A stretch of DNA of 64,000 bases from Mongoliitalea daihaiensis (GTDB lineage: Bacteria; Bacteroidota; Bacteroidia; Cytophagales; Cyclobacteriaceae): contig NZ_CP063779.1 in NCBI RefSeq assembly GCF_021596945.1, forward strand, positions 2,578,001 through 2,642,000. Direction: 5' to 3'. Each line of letters starts with the position of its first letter. Positions within the stretch are counted from its first letter, which is position 1. A model generated the notes under the pieces. It was given only the letters and a program-made list of their open reading frames with translations. It was not told the DNA's origin and searched no databases. The translations under genes and the position numbers were made by a program. This document shows, in pieces, positions 17,307 to 24,955 of the stretch.

Positions 17307-17819
17307 GCAGTGGGGGAATTAGGAATCAACATTGAGCAATGATAAGGAACCACTAATTTCACAAATCACCCGAAGAATAATTTTTACTAAAATAGCATCT
17401 CTCATCTAGTGTTTCATGTCAAATTTATTGTTCCGATAGCTTACATTTTACGCGAATTGGTAGGGAAAAGGTTAAAGGAGAAAGGGAAAAGTTAGGTTCA
17501 GGTCAACCACCAATTCACGTGGATTTCAAGCCATGGAGTGAAGTTTCCTCTTGAATCCCGTGGTTTTCCGGTTGATTATTTTAGCCCCCCTTTCCTTGCT
17601 AGCCGATAGGACCATAATTGTATTTAACACTTTTCTGTGAGCTCTCGGCAGTGGACTATTGACTTGGTTTCAAGAAATGTTTTTTATTTTGCCCCTCATC
17701 AATAGTTCCACGTTATTTCAATAGTAAGACCATCGTATTTCTTTCAAAAAACTAAGTTTTGATGCTGGTCTCTTGCCTCTTGTTTCTTCCTTATCCTTTC
17801 TCCTTTACAACTCTGGTAT
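17307..17819. repeat. Degenerate mosaic of interspersed repeat words
   Basis: 513 bases with no gene. It starts with AGTGAACAGTG-like words (17288-17330). A copy of the 'CGCGGTTCC / TTTGTGAAA' word in minus orientation follows (about 17345-17380). Next are purine-rich AAAAGG/GGAGAAAGGG tracts (17460-17495), a GTGGACTATTGAC-like word (about 17650), and a final CTTGCCTCTTGTTTCTT stretch (about 17772). The order of these words parallels that at 45245-45690, in the same orientation, but much diverged. Confidence 0.6.
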
Positions 17820-19160
17820 CTATTTCCCCTTAATCAACACCAATTCAGTCTGCGGTTCAATAAGATACTTTGCTCCATCTTTAGTTACCACAGCCATTTC
17901 TTCGACTGACATGGTTTTTGTATTTCCATCTGGAAGATTCCAAGCGTGGAAACCATCAAAGGCAAAGATCATTCCTTCTTTCAAAGGTTTGACAGAAGCG
18001 GGTCTTGTACTTGGATCAGGCAGTAATCCCCCACCTAGATTGGGACCTATATCATGTGCAACATATCCCACTGGGTGTCCTGTGCTCCACATAACAGGAA
18101 GAGACCCTCTCGATTCCATCCAATCCCGCTGTGCTTTATCGACTTGATAGCCCAATACTCCTGGTTTCATGGCATCAAAAGCTGCTTTTCCTCCCCCAAT
18201 GGAGGATTCAAAGTAAAATTGTACAGAATCAGGAGCTTGCGTTTCACCCGGACGTAGTACATAGGCGAATCGCTGAATATCCGAAACCCAAGTATCCCAA
18301 ACCCGGATTCCAAAATCGGTCTGAATGACATCACCTGGCATGATTACTTTTTCTGTAGCATGTGAGTGTCCGCGGTCATATCCAGAGTTGACACTTGGAT
18401 TTTGATCGGGAGACCAACCATCTTTGACTCCATATTGTTCCATTTTCTTTTTCAAGAAACGGGCTACATCTGCATCCGTGGTTGTTCCAGGGATTACCTG
18501 TGCATATGCTTCTAACTGCCATTGTGCCGTCAGTTCAGCGGCTTTGGTCATGATGTCGATTTCTGCTGGTAGTTTTACTGCAAGCCATTCATAGATCAAT
18601 TCCTCAGAGGAAATGAGTTTGGAAGCTAAAGAGCCAAGTTCTTTTTCTAAGGTTGCTCGTTGTGTATAGCTAAGACCATCAGCCAATAATTCATTAAATG
18701 AACTATTGATAGCAATGCGGTTAAAGTTTTTTTCTTTGATAAACTCAGCCCCTGACCTGATTGCAGAGCTACCTCTTCCAACAGGAATAACCTCATCATG
18801 GATGGCCAATTCTGCTAAAGCAGTGGCTTCCCCAACAGGAGAGAAGACTTTTGACACCACTTGATTTCCTTCCAGGTAAAAAAGAAACAAAGCAGTACCT
18901 CCTGCATTTTCCCCTCCGATATGTTTTGCTATGGGGTCATTATTGTTTTCACGGCAAATGACAATCCAAGCATCTACATTTGCAGCCTGCATAGCTTCTG
19001 GAAGTAATTGCTGAATACGTTGTTTTCTGATCTCAGGCCAAGGATTAGGTCCTTCAAACGGGAGGTCTACTGATTCAGCTTCGATGTTTACTTGCTGCTG
19101 ACATCCAGAAGATAGCGCCAAAAGCAAAGAAAAAGAGGCGACGTATGTGAGTAATTTCAT
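17820..19160 (-). CDS. M24 family metallopeptidase-like lipoprotein (Xaa-Pro aminopeptidase related)
   Basis: About 446 residues from ATG 19160 (ATG 19172 is also possible). The signal peptide ends in the lipobox LSSGC, with the lipidated Cys at residue 20, so the protein is a membrane-anchored lipoprotein. Residues about 35-190 form a creatinase-type N-domain. The C-terminal pita-bread domain has likely metal ligands: Asp in QTDFGIRVWDTW and SDIQRF, His in GHPVGYVAHDIG, and Glu in VEEMAVV. It probably cleaves proline-containing peptides outside the cytoplasm, but some M24 proteins are non-peptidase hydrolases. It is divergent from the DUF2911 gene. Confidence 0.85.
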   Translation of the reverse strand: MKLLTYVASFSLLLALSSGCQQQVNIEAESVDLPFEGPNPWPEIRKQRIQQLLPEAMQAANVDAWIVICRENNNDPIAKHIGGENAGGTALFLFYLEGNQVVSKVFSPVGEATALAELAIHDEVIPVGRGSSAIRSGAEFIKEKNFNRIAINSSFNELLADGLSYTQRATLEKELGSLASKLISSEELIYEWLAVKLPAEIDIMTKAAELTAQWQLEAYAQVIPGTTTDADVARFLKKKMEQYGVKDGWSPDQNPSVNSGYDRGHSHATEKVIMPGDVIQTDFGIRVWDTWVSDIQRFAYVLRPGETQAPDSVQFYFESSIGGGKAAFDAMKPGVLGYQVDKAQRDWMESRGSLPVMWSTGHPVGYVAHDIGPNLGGGLLPDPSTRPASVKPLKEGMIFAFDGFHAWNLPDGNTKTMSVEEMAVVTKDGAKYLIEPQTELVLIKGK

Positions 19161-19213
19161 TTTTACAATCATAAATTTTTTGAAAAGGATGGTGGATTCA
19201 ATGGTGAAAAATA

Positions 19214-19221
19214 CAAACTTA
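19214..19221 (-). promoter_or_regulatory. Candidate -7 element for the M24 lipoprotein gene
   Basis: The minus strand reads TAAGTTTG, matching TAnnTTTG, 54 bases upstream of ATG 19160. No TTG is seen at the standard distance, so the call is tentative. Confidence 0.4.
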
Positions 19222-19275
19222 ACGCTGATGGCAAAAGGATTTTTATTTATCTTCGGGGATAAAATTCATGAAACT

Positions 19276-19851
19276 ATGAAAAAAATAAATCTATTCTTAA
19301 CCATTTGCTTTGTATCCAGCAGTATGCTGTTGTTTTCATGTGGTTCCGAAAAATCAGCAGAGACATCAGAAACGGAAGAATCTTCCCAAACAGAGGTGAA
19401 GGCAACTGAACAAAGAGCTAGTCCACTTCGCACAATTGAAGGTTCCGTAGGGTCTGCTCAAGCAACCATACAGTATGGAGCACCTTCTGTGAAAGGCAGA
19501 GTGATCTGGGGCGACTTGGTCCCGTATAATGAAGTTTGGAGAACCGGAGCCAATGAGTCCACTTATATTGATATCAATAAAGATGTTATAGTAGAAGGGG
19601 AGACCTTAGCAGCCGGAAGATATTCTATCTTCACAATTCCGAAAGCATCCGGCAAGTGGACTGTGATTTTTAATTCCGAATGGGATCTAGAACATGGACA
19701 TTTTCAATACAAAGAAGTAAATGACGTTTTGAGAGTAGAATCCTCTCCTGAATGGCAAGAAGAAAGTCAAGAACAATTAAGTATTGCCATTGAGTCTCCT
19801 GGAATCATCGTCAGATGGGAGCGGTTAGTACTACCAATCGTTATTCAGTAA
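19276..19851 (+). CDS. DUF2911 domain lipoprotein
   Basis: About 191 residues from ATG 19276; the frame is open from 19147, but only the later start gives a signal peptide. The signal ends in a lipobox (LLFSCGSEK), then comes a Ser/Glu-rich linker of about 30 residues. The DUF2911 domain follows, with IQYGAPSVKGRVIWGDLVPYNEVWRTGANESTYI and LAAGRYSIFTIP, its typical signature. The domain is an all-beta module of unknown function found mostly in Bacteroidota. A strong hairpin terminator lies 80 bases after the stop. Confidence 0.88.
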   Translation: MKKINLFLTICFVSSSMLLFSCGSEKSAETSETEESSQTEVKATEQRASPLRTIEGSVGSAQATIQYGAPSVKGRVIWGDLVPYNEVWRTGANESTYIDINKDVIVEGETLAAGRYSIFTIPKASGKWTVIFNSEWDLEHGHFQYKEVNDVLRVESSPEWQEESQEQLSIAIESPGIIVRWERLVLPIVIQ

Positions 19852-19931
19852 AAATATACGACTATTTCCTTTCCTAATACCAAGCTACATTTAAGAAGGA
19901 AATACCTTAACAGTTTGGTGTCAGTAGTATT

Positions 19932-19985
19932 GAAGGTTTAGGCTATGTGTTGAATTATCGCAGACAGCCTAAACCTTCTTTATTT
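19932..19985 (+). terminator. Intrinsic terminator after the DUF2911 gene
   Basis: A 13-base perfect inverted repeat (19932-19944 GAAGGTTTAGGCT; 19966-19978 AGCCTAAACCTTC) with a 21-base loop, followed by TTTATTTTAG. The position between two rightward genes fits termination of the DUF2911 message. Confidence 0.7.
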
Positions 19986-20191
19986 TAGTTTCCTTCATGA
20001 GTTCATATCAGAGAAGCTGTTCAGTATTTTTTTGAACTGGCGAGTTATCGGGATTTAAGGTAAAATGATATTTAAATTAAAAACCTGTTAGCCATAAGCT
20101 TGACGATTTTTTTGTTTTATTGAATAGATGACGGTGTACTAGATCCTGACCCAAGCAATTCTTGAAAAGATCCAAATTTTTTTCCGTTTTT
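19986..20191. other. Rest of the gap before the penicillin acylase gene
   Basis: Together with the preceding terminator this forms a 407-base gap (19852-20258). Apart from the terminator and the promoter at 20192-20224 I see no ORF, repeat or RNA structure that I can name. Confidence 0.5.
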
Positions 20192-20224
20192 TTGCAATTA
20201 TAAGAATGCTACCAACTATATTTG
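20192..20224 (+). promoter_or_regulatory. Promoter of the penicillin acylase gene
   Basis: TTG at 20192-20194, 22 bases, then TATATTTG at 20217-20224, a good match to the Bacteroidota promoter. The start codon at 20259 is 34 bases downstream. Confidence 0.7.
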
Positions 20225-20258
20225 TTTGCATTCACCCTAACCCCTACATAACCAATAT

Positions 20259-22682
20259 ATGCGCTATATAGGCTTCTTGATAACCCTTATCATCACTGCA
20301 TCGCTAGGTGTAGTTTTATCCATTTCTATTAACTCAATACCTCCTTTAGGTATTTTATTGGATCCACACCATGGTTTTTGGCAACATGCCTACAGTGAAG
20401 ATGCGCTTGCTCAGGAATCCATAGCTTTAAAAAATTTAAAAGGGACAGTTGAGGTCGTATATGATGAGCATTTGATTCCTCATATTTTCGCGGAAAATGA
20501 TGAGGACCTTTACCGCGTTCAGGGTTATGTAACAGCTCAACATCGACTTTGGCAAATGGAGTTTCAAACCATGGCGGCCTCGGGGAGAATTTCTGAAATT
20601 GTAGGGGATATTGCGTTAGACATTGACCGTATGGCGAGAAGGAAAGGTTTGCCTTATGCTGCCGAGGTAGCTATGCAATATTTAGAAAAAAATGAGCCTG
20701 AGACAATCCGATTGGTTGAAGCTTACGCAGATGGAGTGAATCAATACATTGACAACCTTTCAATTGCTAGACTTCCATTGGAATACAAAATTCTTAATTA
20801 CCGTCCGGAGTCTTGGTCCGCATATAAATCTATGCTATTATTAAAATACATGGCTGATATGTTGGTGGGGGATCGCGATTTGGAATTTACTAACCTTCGA
20901 AATATGTTGGGTTCGACGGTCTTGGGTAAGCTTTACCCTGATTTCCCAAGAGACAATGACCCTATCATTGAGGCCAGCAAAATATGGGATTTTGAGCCGT
21001 TGCCAGTTTCCCAGCCACAGGGAATACAGTATCCTAAAGATTCCATTTCTTTTGAAAACCTAACGCAGCCAGTGGAAGGTACGGGGAGCAATAACTGGGC
21101 AGTGCATGGTTCAAAAACCGCCTCTGGATCGCCTATTCTTGCCAATGACCCACACTTGAGTTTAAACTTACCTTCCATTTGGTACTCTTTACAGCTTTCT
21201 ACGCCCGATCATACTGTGAAAGGTGCGAGTTTACCAGGAGCTTTAGGGATTATTTCTGGTTTCAATGAGCATATAGCATGGGGTGTGACCAATGCAACCA
21301 GGGATACTAGAGATTGGTATAAAATCACTTTCAAAGATGGAAATCGTGCAGAGTATTTATACAACGATCGCTATATTCAGAGTACATTTCGTATCGAGAC
21401 CTTTAAGATCAAAGGTCAAGAGGATTTCATTGACACGATTGTTTATACCCATCATGGCCCGATCGTATTTGACAAAAGTTTTCGAGGGGATCGTTCAGAT
21501 GTAAATTACGCCTTGCGTTGGACGGCCCACATGGAATCCAATGAGCAACGAACTTTTCTGGAATTGAATAAAGCCAAAGATCATGATGACTACATAGAAG
21601 CGTTAAACCATTACACTTCTCCTGCTCAAAATTTCGTTTTTGCATCCAAATCTGGGGATATTGCTATGAAAGTCCAAGGAAGATTTCCCCTTAAATGGGC
21701 TCAGCAAGGGAAGTTCTTGATGGATGGAAATGATCCAGCGTATGAATGGCAAGGTTTTATTCCCAACGAACACAATCCTGCTACTTTAAATCCTGCTAGA
21801 GGGTATGTGTCCTCAGCCAATCAGCATCCGGTTGATCCATCCTATCCCTATTTTGTCTTTGACGGATCATATGAGCATTATAGAAATAGACGGCTAAATT
21901 CACGGTTGGAAGAAATGCAAGCTATTACAATAGAAGATATGCAGCAATTGCAGTTTGATAACTTCAACTTACATGCAGCTGAAGCATTGCCAATAATGCT
22001 TAATTTATTGGATTTTGATGAAAGTACTGATCCTGATTCAGAGGATGCGAGGTATTTTTATCAATTGGCTGAATGGAACTTTTACACACATCCTAATCAA
22101 ACAGAGCCTACACTTTTTCAAGTTTGGTGGGATAAATTCTATGAGCTGACCTGGGATAAATGGAAAAAAGAGAATCATCCCATACTCTTACCAAATAAGT
22201 ATCAAACCACCTTATTGTTAGCGGAAGAGCCTGAAAGTGAGTTTTTTGATAAACCTGAAACCCCACAGATAGAGTCAGGGGCTGATTTGGTCAAGGAGGC
22301 ATATAAAGAGCTTATATCTTTCATGAAGGTATGGAATGAAGAAAATGAAGAGTATTCTTGGGCGACCTATAAAAATACGACTGTGCAGCATTTAGTGCCA
22401 AATTTCAAGTCATTCAGTAGGTCGGGTGTATATACTGGTGGAGGTGCGGGGATTTTAAATGCTACTAGTTCCAGGCATGGAGCAAGCTGGAGAATGGTTG
22501 TGGAAATGGGTGATCAAATCAAAGCTTACGGCATTTACCCAGGAGGCCAATCAGGTAATCCCGGGAGTAAGTTTTACGATCATTTTCTTAAAACTTGGGC
22601 CATAGGTTCCTATGCAAACTTTGACTTGCGAACCAAGAATTCACGAGAAGGAATTTTATTTACCACTAAATTTTCAAAATGA
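20259..22682 (+). CDS. Penicillin acylase family Ntn-hydrolase
   Basis: An 807-residue precursor with an N-terminal membrane/signal segment (residues about 4-28). The alpha-chain region includes DEHLIPHIFAENDEDLYRVQGYVTAQHRLWQMEF. The autocatalytic cleavage site is at about residue 277: VEGTG then SNNWAVHGSKT, which leaves the catalytic Ser at the beta-chain N-terminus. The later NDPHLSLNLPSIWYSLQLS segment is typical. These enzymes hydrolyse amides such as acyl-homoserine lactones, penicillins or peptide amides in the periplasm; the substrate here is unknown. The stop overlaps the start of a small membrane protein gene. Confidence 0.93.
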   Translation: MRYIGFLITLIITASLGVVLSISINSIPPLGILLDPHHGFWQHAYSEDALAQESIALKNLKGTVEVVYDEHLIPHIFAENDEDLYRVQGYVTAQHRLWQMEFQTMAASGRISEIVGDIALDIDRMARRKGLPYAAEVAMQYLEKNEPETIRLVEAYADGVNQYIDNLSIARLPLEYKILNYRPESWSAYKSMLLLKYMADMLVGDRDLEFTNLRNMLGSTVLGKLYPDFPRDNDPIIEASKIWDFEPLPVSQPQGIQYPKDSISFENLTQPVEGTGSNNWAVHGSKTASGSPILANDPHLSLNLPSIWYSLQLSTPDHTVKGASLPGALGIISGFNEHIAWGVTNATRDTRDWYKITFKDGNRAEYLYNDRYIQSTFRIETFKIKGQEDFIDTIVYTHHGPIVFDKSFRGDRSDVNYALRWTAHMESNEQRTFLELNKAKDHDDYIEALNHYTSPAQNFVFASKSGDIAMKVQGRFPLKWAQQGKFLMDGNDPAYEWQGFIPNEHNPATLNPARGYVSSANQHPVDPSYPYFVFDGSYEHYRNRRLNSRLEEMQAITIEDMQQLQFDNFNLHAAEALPIMLNLLDFDESTDPDSEDARYFYQLAEWNFYTHPNQTEPTLFQVWWDKFYELTWDKWKKENHPILLPNKYQTTLLLAEEPESEFFDKPETPQIESGADLVKEAYKELISFMKVWNEENEEYSWATYKNTTVQHLVPNFKSFSRSGVYTGGGAGILNATSSRHGASWRMVVEMGDQIKAYGIYPGGQSGNPGSKFYDHFLKTWAIGSYANFDLRTKNSREGILFTTKFSK

Positions 22683-23056
22683 TGATACGATTTATCGCAC
22701 AATTGTTCTTGGTGTTTCTTTTAGTTTTCTTTGTAGGTGGATTTTTCTCATTTTGGGTGTTGATGATTCTGACAGGAATAGGAGCTTTTTTCCTAGTCAA
22801 AAACAATACAGTAGCTTTTTTTAGCAGCGGACTTGGATTCGGCCTTGCATGGCTAGTAAAGGCATTCGTCATTACAGTAGAAACTGCGTCCCACCTACCT
22901 CAGCAAATGGCTGTATTGATGGGTGTAAGTAATGAAAATCTCTTGTTTGTAGCAACATTTGTGATCGGGTTTCTAATTGGAGGATTTTCAGGTTTAACTG
23001 GGGGATTACTGAAAAGTATCTTGCAAAATAAGCGGGAAGGCTATTATGGAGTGTGA
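22679..23056 (+). CDS. Small integral membrane protein, unknown function
   Basis: A 125-residue protein with about four hydrophobic segments (residues 4-40, in which two segments are hard to separate, then about 45-65 and 88-112). The last segment is Gly-rich (GFLIGGFSGLTGGLL). I do not recognise a family. It starts at ATGATG overlapping the penicillin acylase stop (ATGA), so it is translationally coupled to that gene and probably functions in the same membrane context. The basic C-terminus (LQNKREGYYG) should be cytoplasmic. Confidence 0.7.
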   Translation: MMIRFIAQLFLVFLLVFFVGGFFSFWVLMILTGIGAFFLVKNNTVAFFSSGLGFGLAWLVKAFVITVETASHLPQQMAVLMGVSNENLLFVATFVIGFLIGGFSGLTGGLLKSILQNKREGYYGV

Positions 23057-23700
23057 GTTTTTAGAAGCGTGAGACTAGAAGCGAGAAGCGAGACAAAGAA
23101 TCAAGATGCAAGAAACAAGACTTGTTTGTCGTAAGTAGACGATGGGGTTTAAATGAAATAAAGTAGAAATAAGGTGGAAATAAAGTTGAAATAATGAGTT
23201 GGGAGTGAAGAAGACTATTTCCAGTAACTATGTTATCAGTCCACGTTCGACAGTCCACATGTCAGTGAACAGTGTATAGTGAACAGTGTATAGTGAACAG
23301 TGCGTAGTGAGCAGTTAGTAGTGAACAGGGACAGAAATGTAGAATGAGGAATGAAAAATGTAGAATGAGATGGCAGAAAATAATTAAGATTACCTAAATA
23401 TATAGCTCATATCTAAAACCAATTAGCGTTAATTGCGAACTATGTGAGCCAAAATTAGACCTGAGACGCTAGACATAAGACTTTCTATCCTATCAAGAGA
23501 TTTTTATTCGTGTAATTTGTGAAATTCGCGGTTCCTTTTTCCTATGTTTTCGTAGTTCCAGCTATTTTTCAAAAATATTTTTTCAACCAGTTTAACAGAA
23601 GAAATCTTGCAGAAATATGTATTTCAAATAAATAAAGCGTCTGTTTATGTGAATAATTTGCAATTTTTTCTTTTTTGATTGAAGAAAGTGGGGGATAGGG
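23057..23700. repeat. Composite repeat region, copy 1 (plus orientation)
   Basis: A gene-free mosaic of short words. From the left there are CAAGAATCAAGA-type words (23070-23120), ACTTGTTTGTCGTAA (23120-23134) and AGTCCAC words (23238-23260). Tandem AGTGAACAGTGTAT units of about 14 bases follow (23262-23330). GCGAACTATGTGAGCCA (23435-23451), GCTAGACAT words (23468-23480), GTAATTTGTGAAA (23512-23524) and ATTCGCGGTTCC (23524-23535) complete the series. All of these recur in the same order on the opposite strand at 45245-45690. No ORF of note is present. Confidence 0.8.
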
Positions 23701-23726
23701 CTATGAAAAAAAGTGAGAAAATCTTT

Positions 23727-23755
23727 TTGTAAACACAAAAGGGTGAGTACTTTTG
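23727..23755 (+). promoter_or_regulatory. Promoter at the head of the polysaccharide locus
   Basis: TTG at 23727-23729, 18 bases, TACTTTTG at 23748-23755: an excellent Bacteroidota promoter 22 bases before the regulator gene start. It is the only strong promoter I see before the export genes. Confidence 0.72.
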
Positions 23756-23777
23756 TTGCGCAGTTTTTACGGCAATT

Positions 23778-24287
23778 ATGTTAGATTCTTTAATTACTTC
23801 AAAGACACGCTTAAAACTTTTAGTCAAGTTTTTTAGCAATCCCCAGAATGTAGCGCATTTGAGGGGTTTGGCTGAGGAATTTGGAGAATCTACCAATGCC
23901 ATTCGTAAGGAATTGAATCATCTATCAGAAGCAGGTTTATTGTTGAAGGTAAATGATAAAAATAAGATAGATTACACAGCAAATTACAATCATCCCTATT
24001 TCGAAAGCTTGAAAGACCTCACCCGAAAGTATTTGGGATTCGACAAACTTGTTGACACTGTTTTGGAACGAATGGGTGATGTGGAGGAAATTTCCCTCAT
24101 TGGAGATTATAGCCGTGGCTTAGATTCCGGATATTTGGATGTGTTGATCAAAGGTAATAACCTATCAGAAGAATACTTAGAGCGCTTAACTTTTCGTTTG
24201 CAAGAATTAATTGGCAAACAAGTAAACTTCACTGTTAATGATTCTTTGTGTGAAAGCAATGATTCATTGGTGATTTATAAAAAATAA
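23778..24287 (+). CDS. Winged-helix regulator with degenerate nucleotidyltransferase-like domain
   Basis: A 169-residue protein. Residues about 5-65 form a winged helix (SKTRLKLLVKFFSN, HLRGLAEEFGESTNAIRKELNHLSEAGLL). The C-terminal part contains ISLIGDYSRGLDSGYLDVLI, which resembles the GS-x(n)-D-x-D region of nucleotidyltransferases in degraded form. Proteins of this make-up commonly sit at the start of polysaccharide loci in Bacteroidota, and this one lies directly upstream of the export genes under its own promoter, so a role in locus control is likely. The target and signal are unknown. An inverted repeat GACTAC/GTAGTC follows the stop. Confidence 0.78.
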   Translation: MLDSLITSKTRLKLLVKFFSNPQNVAHLRGLAEEFGESTNAIRKELNHLSEAGLLLKVNDKNKIDYTANYNHPYFESLKDLTRKYLGFDKLVDTVLERMGDVEEISLIGDYSRGLDSGYLDVLIKGNNLSEEYLERLTFRLQELIGKQVNFTVNDSLCESNDSLVIYKK

Positions 24288-24309
24288 GACTACTTCTTAA
24301 AAGGTAGTC

Positions 24310-24440
24310 CACCCCAATTGCAGCCCGCTAAGCACAAAGAAATGTGACTGAGAGGGCGAAGCTGTGAGAAGAGGGAAAAGGTACGAGGGAAAAGGTACGA
24401 GAAAATAGAGTCTAGCTGAAGTATTGGGGGGAAGAAATGG
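24310..24440. repeat. Purine-rich repeat tract
   Basis: Quasi-tandem GGGAAAAGGTACGAG words at about 24373-24403 lie between the regulator and the four-helix-bundle gene. The same word family, on either strand, recurs in other gaps of this locus. Confidence 0.6.
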
Positions 24441-24507
24441 AACAACTGTCAAAGTATTAATAAAACTTAGGTTTAGTGATTTCTTTTAAATATAGATTTT
24501 TAAAAAA

Positions 24508-24888
24508 ATGGAAATAAAATCATTTGAAGATTTAGGAGTTTGGCAAAGGAGCTTCAAGTTAGCGGTTGATATTTTTGAAGTTACAAAACTCGATAAAAAC
24601 TATGTTATTAAAGATCATCTAGTAAAGACGGCTTTGTCAGTTCCTTCAAACATTGCTGAGGGTTTTGAAAGGACATCAAATAAAGAATACATACGGTTTT
24701 TGGATATTTCAAAAGGTTCTAGCGGTGAGTTAAGAACACAACTGATGTTTGCTAAAGCCGTCAACATAATAGAAAACTCAAAAGCAGAGGAAATGATTAC
24801 CGAATGCAGAGAAGTAGGAAAAATGCTCGGTGGATTGATTAAATCCAGAAGGCAAATTCAAAAAAAATTAGATAGTAAAGATACTTGA
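24508..24888 (+). CDS. Four-helix bundle protein (23S rRNA intervening-sequence family)
   Basis: A 126-residue all-helical protein with the family hallmark VKTALSVPSNIAEGFERTS and the opening FEDLGVWQRSFKLAVDIFEVT. The founding members are encoded by intervening sequences in 23S rRNA, but most, as here, are free-standing genes of unknown function. The C-terminus is basic (KSRRQIQKKLDSK). It is flanked on both sides by repeat words (24310-24440 and 24903-24945), which suggests it may have arrived with, or sit in, mobile intergenic DNA within the polysaccharide locus. Confidence 0.9.
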   Translation: MEIKSFEDLGVWQRSFKLAVDIFEVTKLDKNYVIKDHLVKTALSVPSNIAEGFERTSNKEYIRFLDISKGSSGELRTQLMFAKAVNIIENSKAEEMITECREVGKMLGGLIKSRRQIQKKLDSKDT

Positions 24889-24902
24889 AACTGATTTTTA
24901 CT

Positions 24903-24947
24903 TCACCCCCCCCTTTCTCCTTTCTCCTTTTACCTTTTCCCTCCTTG
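24903..24947. repeat. Pyrimidine-rich repeat tract before the export gene
   Basis: CCTTTCTCCTTTTACC-type words run up to 10 bases before the SLBB gene start. This is the complement-type counterpart of the purine words at 24373-24403 and is repeated before several other genes of this locus. Confidence 0.55.
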
Positions 24948-24955
24948 ATTAACTT

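Noticed and set aside
23262-23335. Tandem AGTGAACAGTGTAT units as a CRISPR array
   Set aside because: Units are about 14 bases, contiguous and degenerate, with no spacers of regular length and no cas genes.
24288-24309. GACTAC/GTAGTC hairpin after the winged-helix gene as a terminator
   Set aside because: Only six base pairs and no T-run; too weak to call as an intrinsic terminator, so transcription may continue into the locus.
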